Part shown: piece after piece, positions 1-8,037 of the stretch | Layout of the letters: each line of letters begins with the position of its first letter | How positions within the stretch are numbered: the stretch's first letter is position 1 | DNA from: a virus | Direction: 5' to 3' (one strand) | Length of the DNA stretch: 64,000 nucleotides | IMG/VR virus record: IMGVR_UViG_3300041411_000129 | Location: 186,001 to 250,000 of that record | Program-made: the position numbers and the translations under genes | Notes under the pieces: model-generated | Database searches by the model: none | Seen by the model: only the letters and a program-made list of their open reading frames with translations | What the model was told of the DNA's origin: nothing

Positions 1-1
1 T

Positions 2-196
2 GAAGCTGAACACAAACGTGGCTGCGAACTCAATGGCACTGCGTTCGATCAACGCATGATCCATGAATACGTTCACGTCCCGATCATCGGTCACCGCAAG
101 CACGCTGCTGCGCTGCTCGCAAGCCTGAGCGGTAAGACCAAGATCTTCACCGACTCTCCGCTCGAGCAAACTGAATACAAGCAAGGCGATAAGTAA
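2..196 (+). CDS. C-terminal part of an unrecognised protein
   Basis: The window opens inside this reading frame, so only the last 64 residues are seen, ending in a TAA stop. The fragment is hydrophilic with an Ala/Leu-rich stretch in the middle and a charged end. I do not recognise a family. The codon use (GC-rich third positions, CTG/ATC/GAC) matches neighbouring phage genes. A strong hairpin terminator follows 20 bases after the stop, so this is the last gene of its transcription unit. Confidence 0.7.
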   Translation, partial: EAEHKRGCELNGTAFDQRMIHEYVHVPIIGHRKHAAALLASLSGKTKIFTDSPLEQTEYKQGDK

Positions 197-214
197 AGTT
201 ATCGCAACACAGTG

Positions 215-234
215 CGCCGGGGCTTTCCCCGGCG
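215..234 (+). terminator. Hairpin terminator
   Basis: An 8-bp GC stem (CGCCGGGG / CCCCGGCG) with loop CTTT lies just after the preceding stop; a T-rich stretch follows about 12 bases later. It is of the same GGGG/CCCC type as many other intergenic hairpins here. Confidence 0.75.
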
Positions 235-292
235 TAACTATCAACCTTTTTTGCTAACCTTATAGAACCAATTTCTTATCAGGAGTGTCATC

Positions 293-502
293 ATGTTGCG
301 AGCGTTTCTTTTCTTGGCTATCGGTGTTATTGCAGGCGCAGCTACACAAGTGGTAATCCACAAACACCCCGTTCAACTTAACGGCGCCGCTAAAGCAATG
401 GCCGACTGCGTTGAGAAGGATAGCATCGGTGTAATCAGTCCTGCCGAACTCAACAACGTTTATAAGCTGTGCTGGAATCACGCGACTTTAACTAAGCGAT
501 AA
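293..502 (+). CDS. Small secreted or membrane-anchored protein, 69 aa
   Basis: The N-terminus (residues 1-20) is one hydrophobic segment with an arginine at position 3, fitting a signal peptide or single transmembrane anchor. The rest is soluble and has two cysteines (about 39 and 60) that could pair in the periplasm. AGGAGTG lies 6-12 bases before the ATG. No family recognised. It probably starts an operon with the next gene, 10 bases downstream. Confidence 0.7.
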   Translation: MLRAFLFLAIGVIAGAATQVVIHKHPVQLNGAAKAMADCVEKDSIGVISPAELNNVYKLCWNHATLTKR

Positions 503-512
503 GGATACTTCA

Positions 513-1124
513 ATGCGTTACGGACAAGAGCCACAAGTACTTGGGGAATTCCCTATCGATCTGGTTAAGGCTAAGGTCGAGATGTGTTTCGTGCAGTATC
601 TCCCTATCTTCATCCCAGGTATGCGGAGTATTGAAATCCCCGTTAACCTGGACTGGATTCGCCCACTGGTCAGACAGATCGAATGGGACGCCGCCACTGA
701 ACATGTTTACGTATCGGTGAAGCACCTATTCGTTACTCCAGACAACATGGGTAATCGCCCTGGCTGGCATTCGGATGGCTTCGGTACAGATGACCTCAAT
801 TATATCTGGACTGACCACTTCCCAACCGAGTTCTCTATTCAGGACTTCGAGTTGAGTGAAGATCACCATCTGTCGTTGATCGAACTTGAACAGCAGGTTA
901 AGCCTGAGAGCATCCGCACTTACGGCGAGAACAAACTGGTACGACTGGATAAATACAACATCCATCGTCCGCCAGTGCAGGACAAATCTGGATTCCGTAC
1001 TTTCGTGAAGATCTCGGTCTCCAAAGAACGGTACAACCTGCAAGGCAACGCGCACAATCACCTGATTGATTACGATTGGGAAATGAAACCTCGTGACGCT
1101 GTGCGCAATCCTACTTCGGCATGA
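513..1124 (+). CDS. 2-oxoglutarate/Fe(II) oxygenase-like protein, 203 aa
   Basis: The protein has the arrangement expected of the double-stranded beta-helix 2OG-Fe(II) oxygenases: an HxD pair (H86-S-D88, in PGWHSDGF), a distal histidine H151 (NIHRPP), and an arginine R162 eleven residues later that would bind the 2-oxoglutarate carboxylate. In that family the two histidines and the aspartate hold iron and the enzyme hydroxylates a substrate. The substrate here cannot be told; phage members may act on nucleobases or proteins. Recognition rests on motif order and spacing only. AAGGA precedes the ATG, and the stop overlaps the next start (ATGA). Confidence 0.5.
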   Translation: MRYGQEPQVLGEFPIDLVKAKVEMCFVQYLPIFIPGMRSIEIPVNLDWIRPLVRQIEWDAATEHVYVSVKHLFVTPDNMGNRPGWHSDGFGTDDLNYIWTDHFPTEFSIQDFELSEDHHLSLIELEQQVKPESIRTYGENKLVRLDKYNIHRPPVQDKSGFRTFVKISVSKERYNLQGNAHNHLIDYDWEMKPRDAVRNPTSA

Positions 1125-1357
1125 GTAAGACAGCTCAACGAAATCGCCAGCTTTACGCCTACGGATACAGAGTCGGACTCGGTAAAGAGAAGTTCGATTG
1201 GACTAGACGTGCGCGTAAGGTGGGGTGGGAAGCATTCGATCGCGGCAAGGCTGCTGGTAAAGCAGAGAAGCTTCGACGCCAACAGCTTAATGCTAATCCA
1301 TGGCTTGACTTCAAACGGTGGGTTAAACGCGTCTTCCGTAACTTGATAAAACGATAA
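1121..1357 (+). CDS. Small basic protein, 78 aa
   Basis: It starts inside the stop of the oxygenase-like gene (ATGA overlap), implying translational coupling. The product is strongly basic (many Arg and Lys, ending in Lys-Arg) with aromatic residues through its length, which would suit nucleic-acid binding. No family recognised. A terminator hairpin follows 9 bases after the stop. Confidence 0.65.
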   Translation: MSKTAQRNRQLYAYGYRVGLGKEKFDWTRRARKVGWEAFDRGKAAGKAEKLRRQQLNANPWLDFKRWVKRVFRNLIKR

Positions 1358-1366
1358 CAGCATACA

Positions 1367-1384
1367 GCCGGGGCAATCCCCGGC
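1367..1384 (+). terminator. Hairpin terminator
   Basis: 7-bp stem GCCGGGG / CCCCGGC with loop CAAT followed by TTTG. Near-identical hairpins occur at 35092, 42439 and 46838. Confidence 0.8.
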
Positions 1385-1405
1385 TTTGTGTCAGGAGAGT
1401 TCGCA

Positions 1406-1516
1406 ATGACTAAACTGCAAATGGTTCTGGCTGTTCCAGTAGGTATCGCTGTACTGATGGGTATCGGTCATGCTGCTATCTGGATTCATGAAATGATTCG
1501 GGCAGGTTGGCTATGA
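1406..1516 (+). CDS. Single-pass membrane microprotein, 36 aa
   Basis: A short frame with a good ribosome-binding site (CAGGAGAG, 9 bases before the ATG) encodes a nearly all-hydrophobic peptide (residues 5-28) with a Met/Gly/Ala-rich core and a short C-terminal tail. The stop overlaps the next start by ATGA, the pattern of real genes throughout this genome. Function unknown. Confidence 0.6.
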   Translation: MTKLQMVLAVPVGIAVLMGIGHAAIWIHEMIRAGWL

Positions 1517-1788
1517 CAGCTGCTACAGAAATCTGGACTAAACCAGAGGACCTAACGGATGCACACAAGGCGCTTAGAGCAGTCATGCGCTGGCGGTGTC
1601 TTGAAGTGCTTCCGGATGGGTGTATGAAAGCTGTCGATGAGATCACCGGCGTTCTGTCCAACTTCACCCCTGCTGTTATTACTCTGCAAGGGTTGGAGAT
1701 TGGCGATGCTATTGAAGTACGGGAAGGAGCTACCCGTAATCTCGATGTGGTTATTCTTTACAAAAGCGGAGTGAAGTATGAGTCTTGA
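1513..1788 (+). CDS. Unrecognised protein, 91 aa
   Basis: The ATG at 1513 is chosen because it overlaps the previous stop as ATGA; a TTG two codons upstream is less likely. Mixed alpha/beta composition, one cysteine-containing Arg-Trp-Arg stretch near residue 27. Its 3' end overlaps the next gene by 11 bases. No family recognised. Confidence 0.65.
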   Translation: MTAATEIWTKPEDLTDAHKALRAVMRWRCLEVLPDGCMKAVDEITGVLSNFTPAVITLQGLEIGDAIEVREGATRNLDVVILYKSGVKYES

Positions 1789-2047
1789 CCTAGCGATCTA
1801 TGACGGCAACGATCTGGAACAAGCCTGTATCATCAACTTCACGAACGATGGTTTCCAGGAATTAGTTACTCTCGGTCTTGGGCAGGTTCCTCACTGTACC
1901 GCTAATGATGGCAACCGCGTCATCGACCTCCAGATCTTCCGCCCTAAGGTCGTGAGTATTCTGGAGCAACGTAAGATCCCGAACAATCAAACCCGTGAAA
2001 TGCTCCGGGCTATCGAGCAGTATCGATATCTGGCTATTAACCCGTAG
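1778..2047 (+). CDS. Unrecognised protein, 89 aa
   Basis: Begins in the end of the previous gene, with its ribosome-binding site (GGAG, in AAAGCGGAG) inside that gene. Soluble, mildly acidic, with two internal cysteines. No motif recognised. The next gene follows after 9 bases that include TAGGAGG. Confidence 0.65.
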   Translation: MSLDLAIYDGNDLEQACIINFTNDGFQELVTLGLGQVPHCTANDGNRVIDLQIFRPKVVSILEQRKIPNNQTREMLRAIEQYRYLAINP

Positions 2048-2056
2048 GAGGCTGTA

Positions 2057-2854
2057 ATGCCGATTCCAAGAAAGTACGTAATCATCTTCGGTGACGTGGA
2101 TGAGTACATCAAGCACATCAATCGGCCAGTCGACGAGCATGTCGTACTTACCCCACTCATCGACATCGTGCGCAAGAAATATCCACAGATCGTCGAGCGT
2201 TCTGTGGATCTCCTCGACTTCTTTAAGGATATCGAGGAGCCGGTGAGCATCACTCTTCTCGAGTTCTTCAAGGACCGAGCGGAATTGGTCAAGTCTTTGG
2301 AAACTCGTGATGACGAGATGTTCGAAGATGAGGAGGAGTGGGAGAACCATTGGTTCGTTTACTCCGTCGCCAAAGAGTTCATGGTCCTCAACTACGACGT
2401 CGGTTCCATGAATGAAGCGTCGTGCTGTAAGGCTAGCAACTTCCCTGAGAAGTGGGAGAAGGTAGCTGTTCCATTGTTGATGAAGGATGGTTCGATAGCT
2501 GAACTGTCTGAGGGCTTCGCCAACATCTTGGATATGCGTGCCTTCAGTTACAACATGTACCGTGAAGTGGCGAAGCTTGCCGGCGATGAGGGTCGGGTAA
2601 AACTCCCTTACCACTCGATCTTCGAAACCGAAAGCATGAACAACGAGGCTCTCCATAACGATCCCGACGTTAAGTTCTCTATTTACGTCAACCCTAATTG
2701 GGTAGACCCGGTAGAGAAGCTTCGTGAAGAGCGTGAGAAGGAAGAACTCAAACCCGTAGAGCTCAGCGTCGATCGCGTCGATCAGTACCTCGAAGAGCTT
2801 AGCGATGCCTTGCGTGGCATGGACCCAAAGACCACCACGATCACTAAGTTCTAA
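2057..2854 (+). CDS. Unrecognised acidic protein, 265 aa
   Basis: Strong ribosome-binding site (TAGGAGG, 5 bases before the ATG). The product is rich in Glu and Asp, with an acidic run around residues 94-103 and a highly charged helical segment near residues 218-232 that could form a coiled coil. It is the last gene before a promoter-like motif, so it likely ends this operon. No enzyme motif seen. Confidence 0.7.
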   Translation: MPIPRKYVIIFGDVDEYIKHINRPVDEHVVLTPLIDIVRKKYPQIVERSVDLLDFFKDIEEPVSITLLEFFKDRAELVKSLETRDDEMFEDEEEWENHWFVYSVAKEFMVLNYDVGSMNEASCCKASNFPEKWEKVAVPLLMKDGSIAELSEGFANILDMRAFSYNMYREVAKLAGDEGRVKLPYHSIFETESMNNEALHNDPDVKFSIYVNPNWVDPVEKLREEREKEELKPVELSVDRVDQYLEELSDALRGMDPKTTTITKF

Positions 2855-2868
2855 GTAAAAGAAACATA

Positions 2869-2894
2869 GACACACATTACAAAAGAGACCAAGC
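2869..2894 (+). promoter_or_regulatory. Putative phage promoter (CACACATT family)
   Basis: Carries the recurring ACACATTAC core (2872-2880) followed by an A-rich block, and lies in the gap before a gene. See the other members at 6821, 9573, 24189, 35136 and 58056. Confidence 0.5.
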
Positions 2895-2923
2895 ACTTAA
2901 CGCTGTTCATGGGGAAATCCATC

Positions 2924-3349
2924 ATGAGTACATTGATGCCGGAGCGTTTCTACACGCACCGAACTCTTGGCAAGATGTCGCTGTTCATCATGACCAAGTA
3001 TGACGGGAAGAACGCAGATAAGATCGAAGCTATGCTTACGAATCTGTGCCCTCAGTACTCGGGTAATATCAAGAGCGGTTATAACCTGCCTGATCGCCGG
3101 CTGTTCTTGCATACTGGTGATTACCTGACCTTCTCGTACGCGACTGGGTTTCAGGTATTCAGCGAGAAAGAGATCGAACGCAACTTCAACAAAGAACCGA
3201 TCCTCACTCGCCGTGCAACCTACTGGCTGGCTGGCTTCGTAGTCGTACTTGCTATCGCCGCCGCAGTTGTCTGGCAGATGTACGATTACGGTATTGGTTG
3301 CCCAACTCCTGCTGAGGTTAACCAGCAGGTAGGGACTATCTTCAAATGA
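2924..3349 (+). CDS. Tail-anchored membrane protein, 141 aa
   Basis: The ATG at 2924 is preferred over one at 2909 because GGGGAAA lies before it and nothing resembling a ribosome-binding site precedes the other. Residues 1-105 are soluble; a single strongly hydrophobic helix follows at about 109-128, then a short tail with one cysteine. The layout is that of an inner-membrane protein with a large cytoplasmic domain. No family recognised. Confidence 0.65.
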   Translation: MSTLMPERFYTHRTLGKMSLFIMTKYDGKNADKIEAMLTNLCPQYSGNIKSGYNLPDRRLFLHTGDYLTFSYATGFQVFSEKEIERNFNKEPILTRRATYWLAGFVVVLAIAAAVVWQMYDYGIGCPTPAEVNQQVGTIFK

Positions 3350-3369
3350 TCGCAATCTTCTAAACACAG

Positions 3370-3403
3370 CGCTCATCAGCGGAAACGTTGATGGGCGTTC
3401 TTT
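3370..3403 (+). terminator. Long hairpin with GAAA tetraloop
   Basis: A 12-bp stem (two G-T wobbles) is capped by GAAA and followed by TTCTTT. It lies between two genes and fits a rho-independent terminator. Confidence 0.7.
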
Positions 3404-3423
3404 ACTGCCATACGGGAGGATTT

Positions 3424-3789
3424 ATGCCTTACGACATAGTCAAGCAAAACTTGACGAGGTTAGGCACGTTGACCGGAGGTAAGTTAGGCGCCATCGACGT
3501 TATACGCGAATTGAAACAAGGTGGTTTGAGCATCTGGCTTTCTGACGATGCGCTTAACTACACGCGGCATTCGCTGCACGAATATAAGTACGCTGAACAA
3601 GTAACTGACGATCGGATCATTCTGTCCTGGCTGGACCTTCCGCCGTACCAGATTGGCATTCGCAGTCATTTCTATCTACATTCGGCGGCTGGCTTTTTGA
3701 TGTCCGCAATGAGCGATTGGCCTATGGGCTTTCGTGCTTTAATGATTCGCAAAGCTGAACAAGCACTCCAACTTTACGACAACAACTGA
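3424..3789 (+). CDS. Unrecognised protein, 121 aa
   Basis: The start is fixed by GGGAGGA 4 bases upstream; an upstream in-frame ATG at 3388 overlaps the terminator hairpin and is rejected. The product is soluble with a hydrophobic stretch near residues 84-100. No family recognised. Confidence 0.65.
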   Translation: MPYDIVKQNLTRLGTLTGGKLGAIDVIRELKQGGLSIWLSDDALNYTRHSLHEYKYAEQVTDDRIILSWLDLPPYQIGIRSHFYLHSAAGFLMSAMSDWPMGFRALMIRKAEQALQLYDNN

Positions 3790-3807
3790 TTATTAAGGAA
3801 ATACCGC

Positions 3808-4902
3808 ATGGCTCGTAAAACTGTTCCGACCACATCTCAGGATAACACCAGTTTGAACCTCACCCTTGACCCAAACGATAAGCAGCCGGTCAAGACTGTC
3901 AAGGCCATCGCCAAAGCAGCGACTAAACCAGCAGCGAAGAAGCCTGGACCTAAACCCGGCGCTAAAGCCGCGGCTGCTAAAGCGGCTGTCAAGCCGGTTG
4001 TCGAGAAAGCAACCCGTAACATCGGTGAAGCGGAGGTTGGTCTGAAAACTAGCCTCGATGATCTGCCGAAAGGTTTGACCGACATCCTGCCGGATGCGAT
4101 GTTGGAAATCCTCGATACCACCAAGGGCGATGCCAAGGTCGTCAACTTCGGTGTAGGCACTCTGCCGAATGATCTCGGCTTCGTCCGCGTTTACGCTGAA
4201 GATAAACTGGTGACGATTACCGATCCAGAACATCTACCGCGTGGTTGGGTCACTCTGGAATCGAACAAGACCCTCGGGTCGAAAGTGTTCTACATCCACA
4301 CGACGAAACTGCCAGGTCACCCGCAAGAAGGCGAATACACCACTGCCCTGCGCAATGCGTACGACGTGGCGATCAGCGAAGCTCTGCGCGATGCTGGCTA
4401 CAGTGATTTCATCCCAGCCGCTGTTGCAACTATCGGCGTGGTTGAAGAGTTCAATCCAATGCTGGTAAATATGGAATCTATCCATAGTCGTCTGCGCCGC
4501 CAGCGTCGTCCTGATCAGCAGTACCTCACCCGCCCTATCGGCGAACACTACAACCGCAACACCATGTCGGTATTGACCCGCAATGGTGAAACCGACTACA
4601 TGTTCGTTCTCGATAACCTGATGGAAGTCAACACTTCCCGCGCCGCAGTCAATCAGGCAATCGAACGGGGTCATCAACTGGTGATCGTAACTATCGGCGA
4701 GCGTAGCTTCACTGCCGCTGTGACTTTGGAAAGCTATCCAATCTCACTCAACACGTTGAACCAAACACTGCTGCTCGAATACCTCAACGATGCGGTACGT
4801 GCATTGTTGGTAACGGCATGGTTTGACAAGATGATCACCGATGTGGTTGTCACCGAGTTCAATACCAAGTTCGCCTACGTCACAACCGCACCAGCCGCTT
4901 AA
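3808..4902 (+). CDS. Unrecognised protein with Ala/Lys/Pro-rich N-terminus, 364 aa
   Basis: Residues 25-70 form a low-complexity, histone-tail-like segment of Ala, Lys and Pro repeats, which could bind DNA or act as a flexible linker. Residues 75-364 look like a folded alpha/beta domain with balanced composition. AAGGAA precedes the ATG. Codon use is highly GC-biased at third positions, suggesting strong expression. A large hairpin follows directly, so the gene is probably transcribed on its own. Function not recognised. Confidence 0.7.
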   Translation: MARKTVPTTSQDNTSLNLTLDPNDKQPVKTVKAIAKAATKPAAKKPGPKPGAKAAAAKAAVKPVVEKATRNIGEAEVGLKTSLDDLPKGLTDILPDAMLEILDTTKGDAKVVNFGVGTLPNDLGFVRVYAEDKLVTITDPEHLPRGWVTLESNKTLGSKVFYIHTTKLPGHPQEGEYTTALRNAYDVAISEALRDAGYSDFIPAAVATIGVVEEFNPMLVNMESIHSRLRRQRRPDQQYLTRPIGEHYNRNTMSVLTRNGETDYMFVLDNLMEVNTSRAAVNQAIERGHQLVIVTIGERSFTAAVTLESYPISLNTLNQTLLLEYLNDAVRALLVTAWFDKMITDVVVTEFNTKFAYVTTAPAA

Positions 4903-4910
4903 CCGGTATA

Positions 4911-4937
4911 CCCCACGCCAGCAGTTAGGGCGTGGGG
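4911..4937 (+). terminator. Hairpin terminator
   Basis: 9-bp stem CCCCACGCC / GGCGTGGGG with an AGCAGTTAG-type loop, followed about 13 bases later by TTTTAATTTTTG. Confidence 0.75.
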
Positions 4938-4993
4938 CTACATCTACATTTTAATTTTTGTTTGTAGTAACTTTTATTAAGGGGAACTTAACA

Positions 4994-5794
4994 ATGACTC
5001 AGGCTCCACGTCATAGACCGCAGTACATCTTCAGAGTCGTCCACAAGGCCAGTGGGTACTATTTCATGCAGATTGGTTCCATCCAGTCAGTCAACATGGA
5101 CTCTATCGTCAAGCGTGTGCATGACGCGGCTGCGTTGGGACCTAAACGTACTATCGTCAATTACCCGTTGAAAGACTTCGGTGATCGCTGGGCTCCACTG
5201 AGTGTAGGGGACTGGGAAGTCTTCGGTGGGGATATCGCTTATCAGAACTTCGATTCCGCTCTGGAAGCTGCGCGACTTTACGTGACTGAATCTGATACAG
5301 GTAAGTTCCTGCTGAGCAGCAACGTTTTCGAACGCCACGAATGGCCAGCTTACAAACCTGCTAAAGAACGAGTAGTCAGTCGTCATGCTGCTCAGGCTAT
5401 CGCGCATACGGCGTCCACTCCACTGGCTGCCCTGACGTGGTTTGGCGATATCAAACGTTCTTACATTGAAAGTGGGATCGTGACTTGTACGAAAGGTGTG
5501 GATGGCAGCCTGGTAGTCTGGACGATGGGTACATCGCTTACAATGCTAACCCCTGACATCGAAGAGCAGTCCAAGAAATGTGCGGCTGCTGGAAAGATCG
5601 TGATGATTTCGGTATATCTCGATCTGGTGTTCAAGGATACTAGGCGTTTCCATTCAGGTAACGTGATAAAGCCAGTGAAGTTTGCACACTTTGCTCCATC
5701 GATTACGATGGCTATGGCTGAGTTACGCGATCTGGTCAGAGATATCCAACTGACACATACTGGCGACACTGATTATCCAGAATACAAGCATTAA
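4994..5794 (+). CDS. Unrecognised protein, 266 aa
   Basis: The ATG at 4994 follows AAGGGGAA and is preferred over a TTG 36 bases upstream. The product is a basic, mixed alpha/beta protein with many His and Tyr residues; no signal or membrane segment. The next gene starts 11 bases after its stop. Family not recognised. Confidence 0.65.
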   Translation: MTQAPRHRPQYIFRVVHKASGYYFMQIGSIQSVNMDSIVKRVHDAAALGPKRTIVNYPLKDFGDRWAPLSVGDWEVFGGDIAYQNFDSALEAARLYVTESDTGKFLLSSNVFERHEWPAYKPAKERVVSRHAAQAIAHTASTPLAALTWFGDIKRSYIESGIVTCTKGVDGSLVVWTMGTSLTMLTPDIEEQSKKCAAAGKIVMISVYLDLVFKDTRRFHSGNVIKPVKFAHFAPSITMAMAELRDLVRDIQLTHTGDTDYPEYKH

Positions 5795-5805
5795 GGTTAA
5801 GCGTC

Positions 5806-6087
5806 ATGGTGAGTAGTTCACTGTTGTTGTTCCGCGCACGTCACTACATGAAGATGCATGGCTTTCACGCTACATCGGTTGACCTCCATTCTACCATCGC
5901 CAGTAATGGCAGAAGGCAGCGGGAGGTCAGTCTGTATACTTCGGAGTTCAGACACTTGGCTTCGGAGAACTTCCAGCTGCGTAATTACGCAGAGGCACTG
6001 GATGGGTTGGTGAAACTTGGCTACACAATCAAACCCTGCCTAGAGCGGGGATTAATAGCAATAAACGCACAGGGGATAGTACAATGA
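5806..6087 (+). CDS. Small basic protein, 93 aa
   Basis: AAGGTTAAG precedes the ATG. Basic, with His/Arg clusters near the N-terminus and a Leu/Ala helix near residues 55-72. The stop overlaps the next start (ATGA), so it is likely co-translated with the phosphatase-like gene. No family recognised. Confidence 0.6.
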   Translation: MVSSSLLLFRARHYMKMHGFHATSVDLHSTIASNGRRQREVSLYTSEFRHLASENFQLRNYAEALDGLVKLGYTIKPCLERGLIAINAQGIVQ

Positions 6088-6530
6088 GTAAGGTAAGTTT
6101 TCTTCCTCAGCAAGTCGCATCTGGAATGTCTGTTCCGGTAAACATGATCTCACTCAATAGTCCGAACGACTTCACTCGTTTCGCTGTTGAGCATAAGCGT
6201 CTGCTGACGCTGAGCTTCTATCCGAACGACTATCAGGACATGGGTGATAAAGGCCCGACTGAGGAAACCGCCAAAGCAATCGTCGACTTCATCGACAGCT
6301 GTAATGGCGAAGACATCGTGGTTCACTGTGGTGAAGGTCGTATCCGCTCTGCGGCTGTGGCTGAGTTCATCCAGCGTGATTTCGATTACGACATCGACTA
6401 CGATGCTCCTGGTTCTCTCGGCAGCACTGGCGGAATGTCCAAGCATCTGTATCGATTGCTGCGCCGTTACTACGATCCTATCAAGAAGGAACGTAAAGCT
6501 GCTGAACTGGCAAAGGAAGCTGTGGAATGA
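6084..6530 (+). CDS. Tyrosine/dual-specificity phosphatase-like protein, 148 aa
   Basis: Residues 81-89 read HCGEGRIRS, an exact HCX5R(S/T) phosphate-binding loop: C82 would be the nucleophile, R88 would hold the phosphate. The length fits a small dual-specificity phosphatase. The general acid is probably one of the Asp residues at about 49-55. The substrate could be a host or phage phosphoprotein, or an RNA 5' end as in some members. It overlaps genes on both sides by ATGA. Confidence 0.65.
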   Translation: MSKVSFLPQQVASGMSVPVNMISLNSPNDFTRFAVEHKRLLTLSFYPNDYQDMGDKGPTEETAKAIVDFIDSCNGEDIVVHCGEGRIRSAAVAEFIQRDFDYDIDYDAPGSLGSTGGMSKHLYRLLRRYYDPIKKERKAAELAKEAVE

Positions 6531-6751
6531 TCATGTACTGGGCTACAGCTGCCATCATGGGCGTTCTCTCGGCGCTCATCTACTGGATTCTACATTGGCA
6601 CTTCCATCGCGATAAGCTGGGTAACTGGCGCACGTACATGGGGTTCAAGGGTTGGCTGCGTTGGGGCTGGAGAGCTCGCTGGAACATGGTGGTTCTGTTC
6701 CTCGCCATCATGGTGATGAACTGGGTAACGATGCCGAAAGATTTGATCTGA
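6527..6751 (+). CDS. Two-pass small membrane protein, 74 aa
   Basis: Starts within the stop of the phosphatase-like gene. Two hydrophobic helices (about residues 3-24 and 52-68) flank a basic, tryptophan-rich loop, giving an inner-membrane hairpin topology. Function unknown. A terminator follows 10 bases after the stop. Confidence 0.65.
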   Translation: MIMYWATAAIMGVLSALIYWILHWHFHRDKLGNWRTYMGFKGWLRWGWRARWNMVVLFLAIMVMNWVTMPKDLI

Positions 6752-6761
6752 CGGCATAAAT

Positions 6762-6792
6762 AGCGGGGGAGTAATCCCTCGCTTTATTTTTT
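6762..6792 (+). terminator. Hairpin terminator
   Basis: 8-bp stem AGCGGGGG / CCCTCGCT with one G-T wobble, followed by TTATTTTTTG. A textbook rho-independent signal. Confidence 0.85.
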
Positions 6793-6820
6793 GTTAGTGT
6801 GGTTATCGCAGTAAACTTTA

Positions 6821-6852
6821 TTACAGTCACACATAGTTAGGATACACAAACA
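6821..6852 (+). promoter_or_regulatory. Putative phage promoter (CACACATT family)
   Basis: TTACAGTCACACATAG followed by TTAGGATACACAAAC. It shares TTACAGTCACACATAG with the copy at 47604, and lies just after a terminator and before an operon. Confidence 0.65.
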
Positions 6853-6860
6853 CTATCATC

Positions 6861-6876
6861 AACGACCGTGGAGGTC
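6861..6876 (+). promoter_or_regulatory. Ribosome-binding-site mini-hairpin
   Basis: AACG context, stem GACC / GGTC, loop GTGGA; the Shine-Dalgarno GGAGG spans loop and 3' stem, and the ATG is at 6881. One of nine related elements with covarying stems. Confidence 0.7.
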
Positions 6877-6880
6877 TGTA

Positions 6881-7261
6881 ATGAGCATTGAATCTGCATT
6901 CAAAATTGGCCTCGGTGTAATCGGCCTTGGCATCGCTGCCGTAGGTTGTTATAAATCGTACCAATCGTATCAGGAACAAAAGGATAAAACTGATCGCTCG
7001 ATCCGTGAGTCCGAAGAGAAGATCAAAGCCGCGCAAGCTAAAACTGAACGTGCTCGTAAAGACGCTCAAGAAAGCATGCGTAAAACAGATGCATGGCGTA
7101 AGGCTGATCAAGCACGTCACGAAGAAGTGATGGCTGGCTATCGCAAAGACCAAGAAGAACTGGATCGCTACAATGCGTACTATAGCGAACTGCTTGCCGA
7201 TCTGGAAGCTGGTCGCATTACTCCAGATGAACTCGTTAAGAAAATCAAAGCTTATAAATAA
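6881..7261 (+). CDS. Membrane-anchored coiled-coil protein, 126 aa
   Basis: A glycine-rich transmembrane helix (about residues 9-25) is followed by a long, highly charged helix (about 28-110) rich in Lys, Glu, Ala and Arg with heptad-like spacing, likely a coiled coil in the cytoplasm. It is translated from a mini-hairpin ribosome-binding site and lies right after a promoter motif, so early or middle expression is likely. Function unknown. Confidence 0.7.
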   Translation: MSIESAFKIGLGVIGLGIAAVGCYKSYQSYQEQKDKTDRSIRESEEKIKAAQAKTERARKDAQESMRKTDAWRKADQARHEEVMAGYRKDQEELDRYNAYYSELLADLEAGRITPDELVKKIKAYK

Positions 7262-7263
7262 TA

Positions 7264-7279
7264 ATCGCCCGAGGAGGGC
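7264..7279 (+). promoter_or_regulatory. Ribosome-binding-site mini-hairpin
   Basis: ATCG context, stem GCCC / GGGC, loop GAGGA; it precedes a GTG start at 7289. Same loop as the 59289 copy, with a C:G in place of the A:T pair of other copies. Confidence 0.7.
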
Positions 7280-7288
7280 ATTGCGTCC

Positions 7289-7972
7289 GTGAAAAAGAAC
7301 GAACTGAAGAAACTATATAACGATTACTTGGTGCGTGAGCATTTGCAAGCACAAGATGCCGTTGTGGGTTTTGGTGGGGCTTTGGTAATGATGGGTCTTC
7401 GTAAGGAGACCAGTGACATGGACCTGGATGTATCGCCGTACTTCTTCGAGATCAATCGTCGTCGGGGTTATCCGATGCACGATGCTCTCGTTGGTAAATG
7501 TATCGACGTTAATGATCGGATCTCGCTTCATGCTGGGTTGCCGATGAAGACAGTGGAGATCGAAGGGGTGTGGTGTTACGCTCCTGAGATCCTACTGATG
7601 CAGAAGCGTCGTATGCTTCGGTACAAAGGTCGTAAGCCTGAGAAGATTCCTCAGGACCTGCTGGACATCGAAGCTCTGGAGAAATATCTGAAGATCGATC
7701 TTCCAGTAGGTGGGCGTCCTTATCCGGGTAGCACTAACGATCTGCTGATGGGGATGGAGTTGACTCCTGAAGAAGAACTCTTCTACGAGCGCCTGCTTCG
7801 CCATCACTGGGCATTCCGGACTGGTCCGAAGTATCAGCACGACTTGAAGGTTGACCGGTTGCTTTCGGTTGATGCGGCAAAGATGAAGGGTAACTACCTC
7901 ATCCTGCTGAATCGCTATCGCTACCGTCATCGCAAAGAACAAGCAAAGCTACAGCTGCAACAATCCGCTTGA
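7289..7972 (+). CDS. Nucleotidyltransferase-like protein, 227 aa
   Basis: Residues 24-48 show a GG pair (29-30) followed by SDMDLDV (42-48), the pattern of the polymerase-beta-type nucleotidyltransferase core, where the GG helix and Asp residues bind Mg-NTP. Proteins of this kind move a nucleotide onto RNA, protein or small molecules; some are toxins. The C-terminus is basic and could bind nucleic acid. The GTG start is set by the mini-hairpin ribosome site 10 bases upstream. The target is unknown. Confidence 0.55.
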   Translation: MKKNELKKLYNDYLVREHLQAQDAVVGFGGALVMMGLRKETSDMDLDVSPYFFEINRRRGYPMHDALVGKCIDVNDRISLHAGLPMKTVEIEGVWCYAPEILLMQKRRMLRYKGRKPEKIPQDLLDIEALEKYLKIDLPVGGRPYPGSTNDLLMGMELTPEEELFYERLLRHHWAFRTGPKYQHDLKVDRLLSVDAAKMKGNYLILLNRYRYRHRKEQAKLQLQQSA

Positions 7973-7978
7973 GTTATT

Positions 7979-7999
7979 GGGGAGCTTCGGCTCCCCTTT
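7979..7999 (+). terminator. UUCG hairpin terminator
   Basis: GGGGAGC-TTCG-GCTCCCC followed by TTTG. The identical hairpin occurs at 33936. Confidence 0.85.
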
Positions 8000-8037
8000 G
8001 ACTTACCTTTTATTTTGTCCAAAGAAGAAGCCAACGT

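Noticed and set aside
1862-2896. 344-codon open frame on the minus strand
   Set aside because: Opposes two well-placed + strand genes with good ribosome sites; caused by biased third codon positions.
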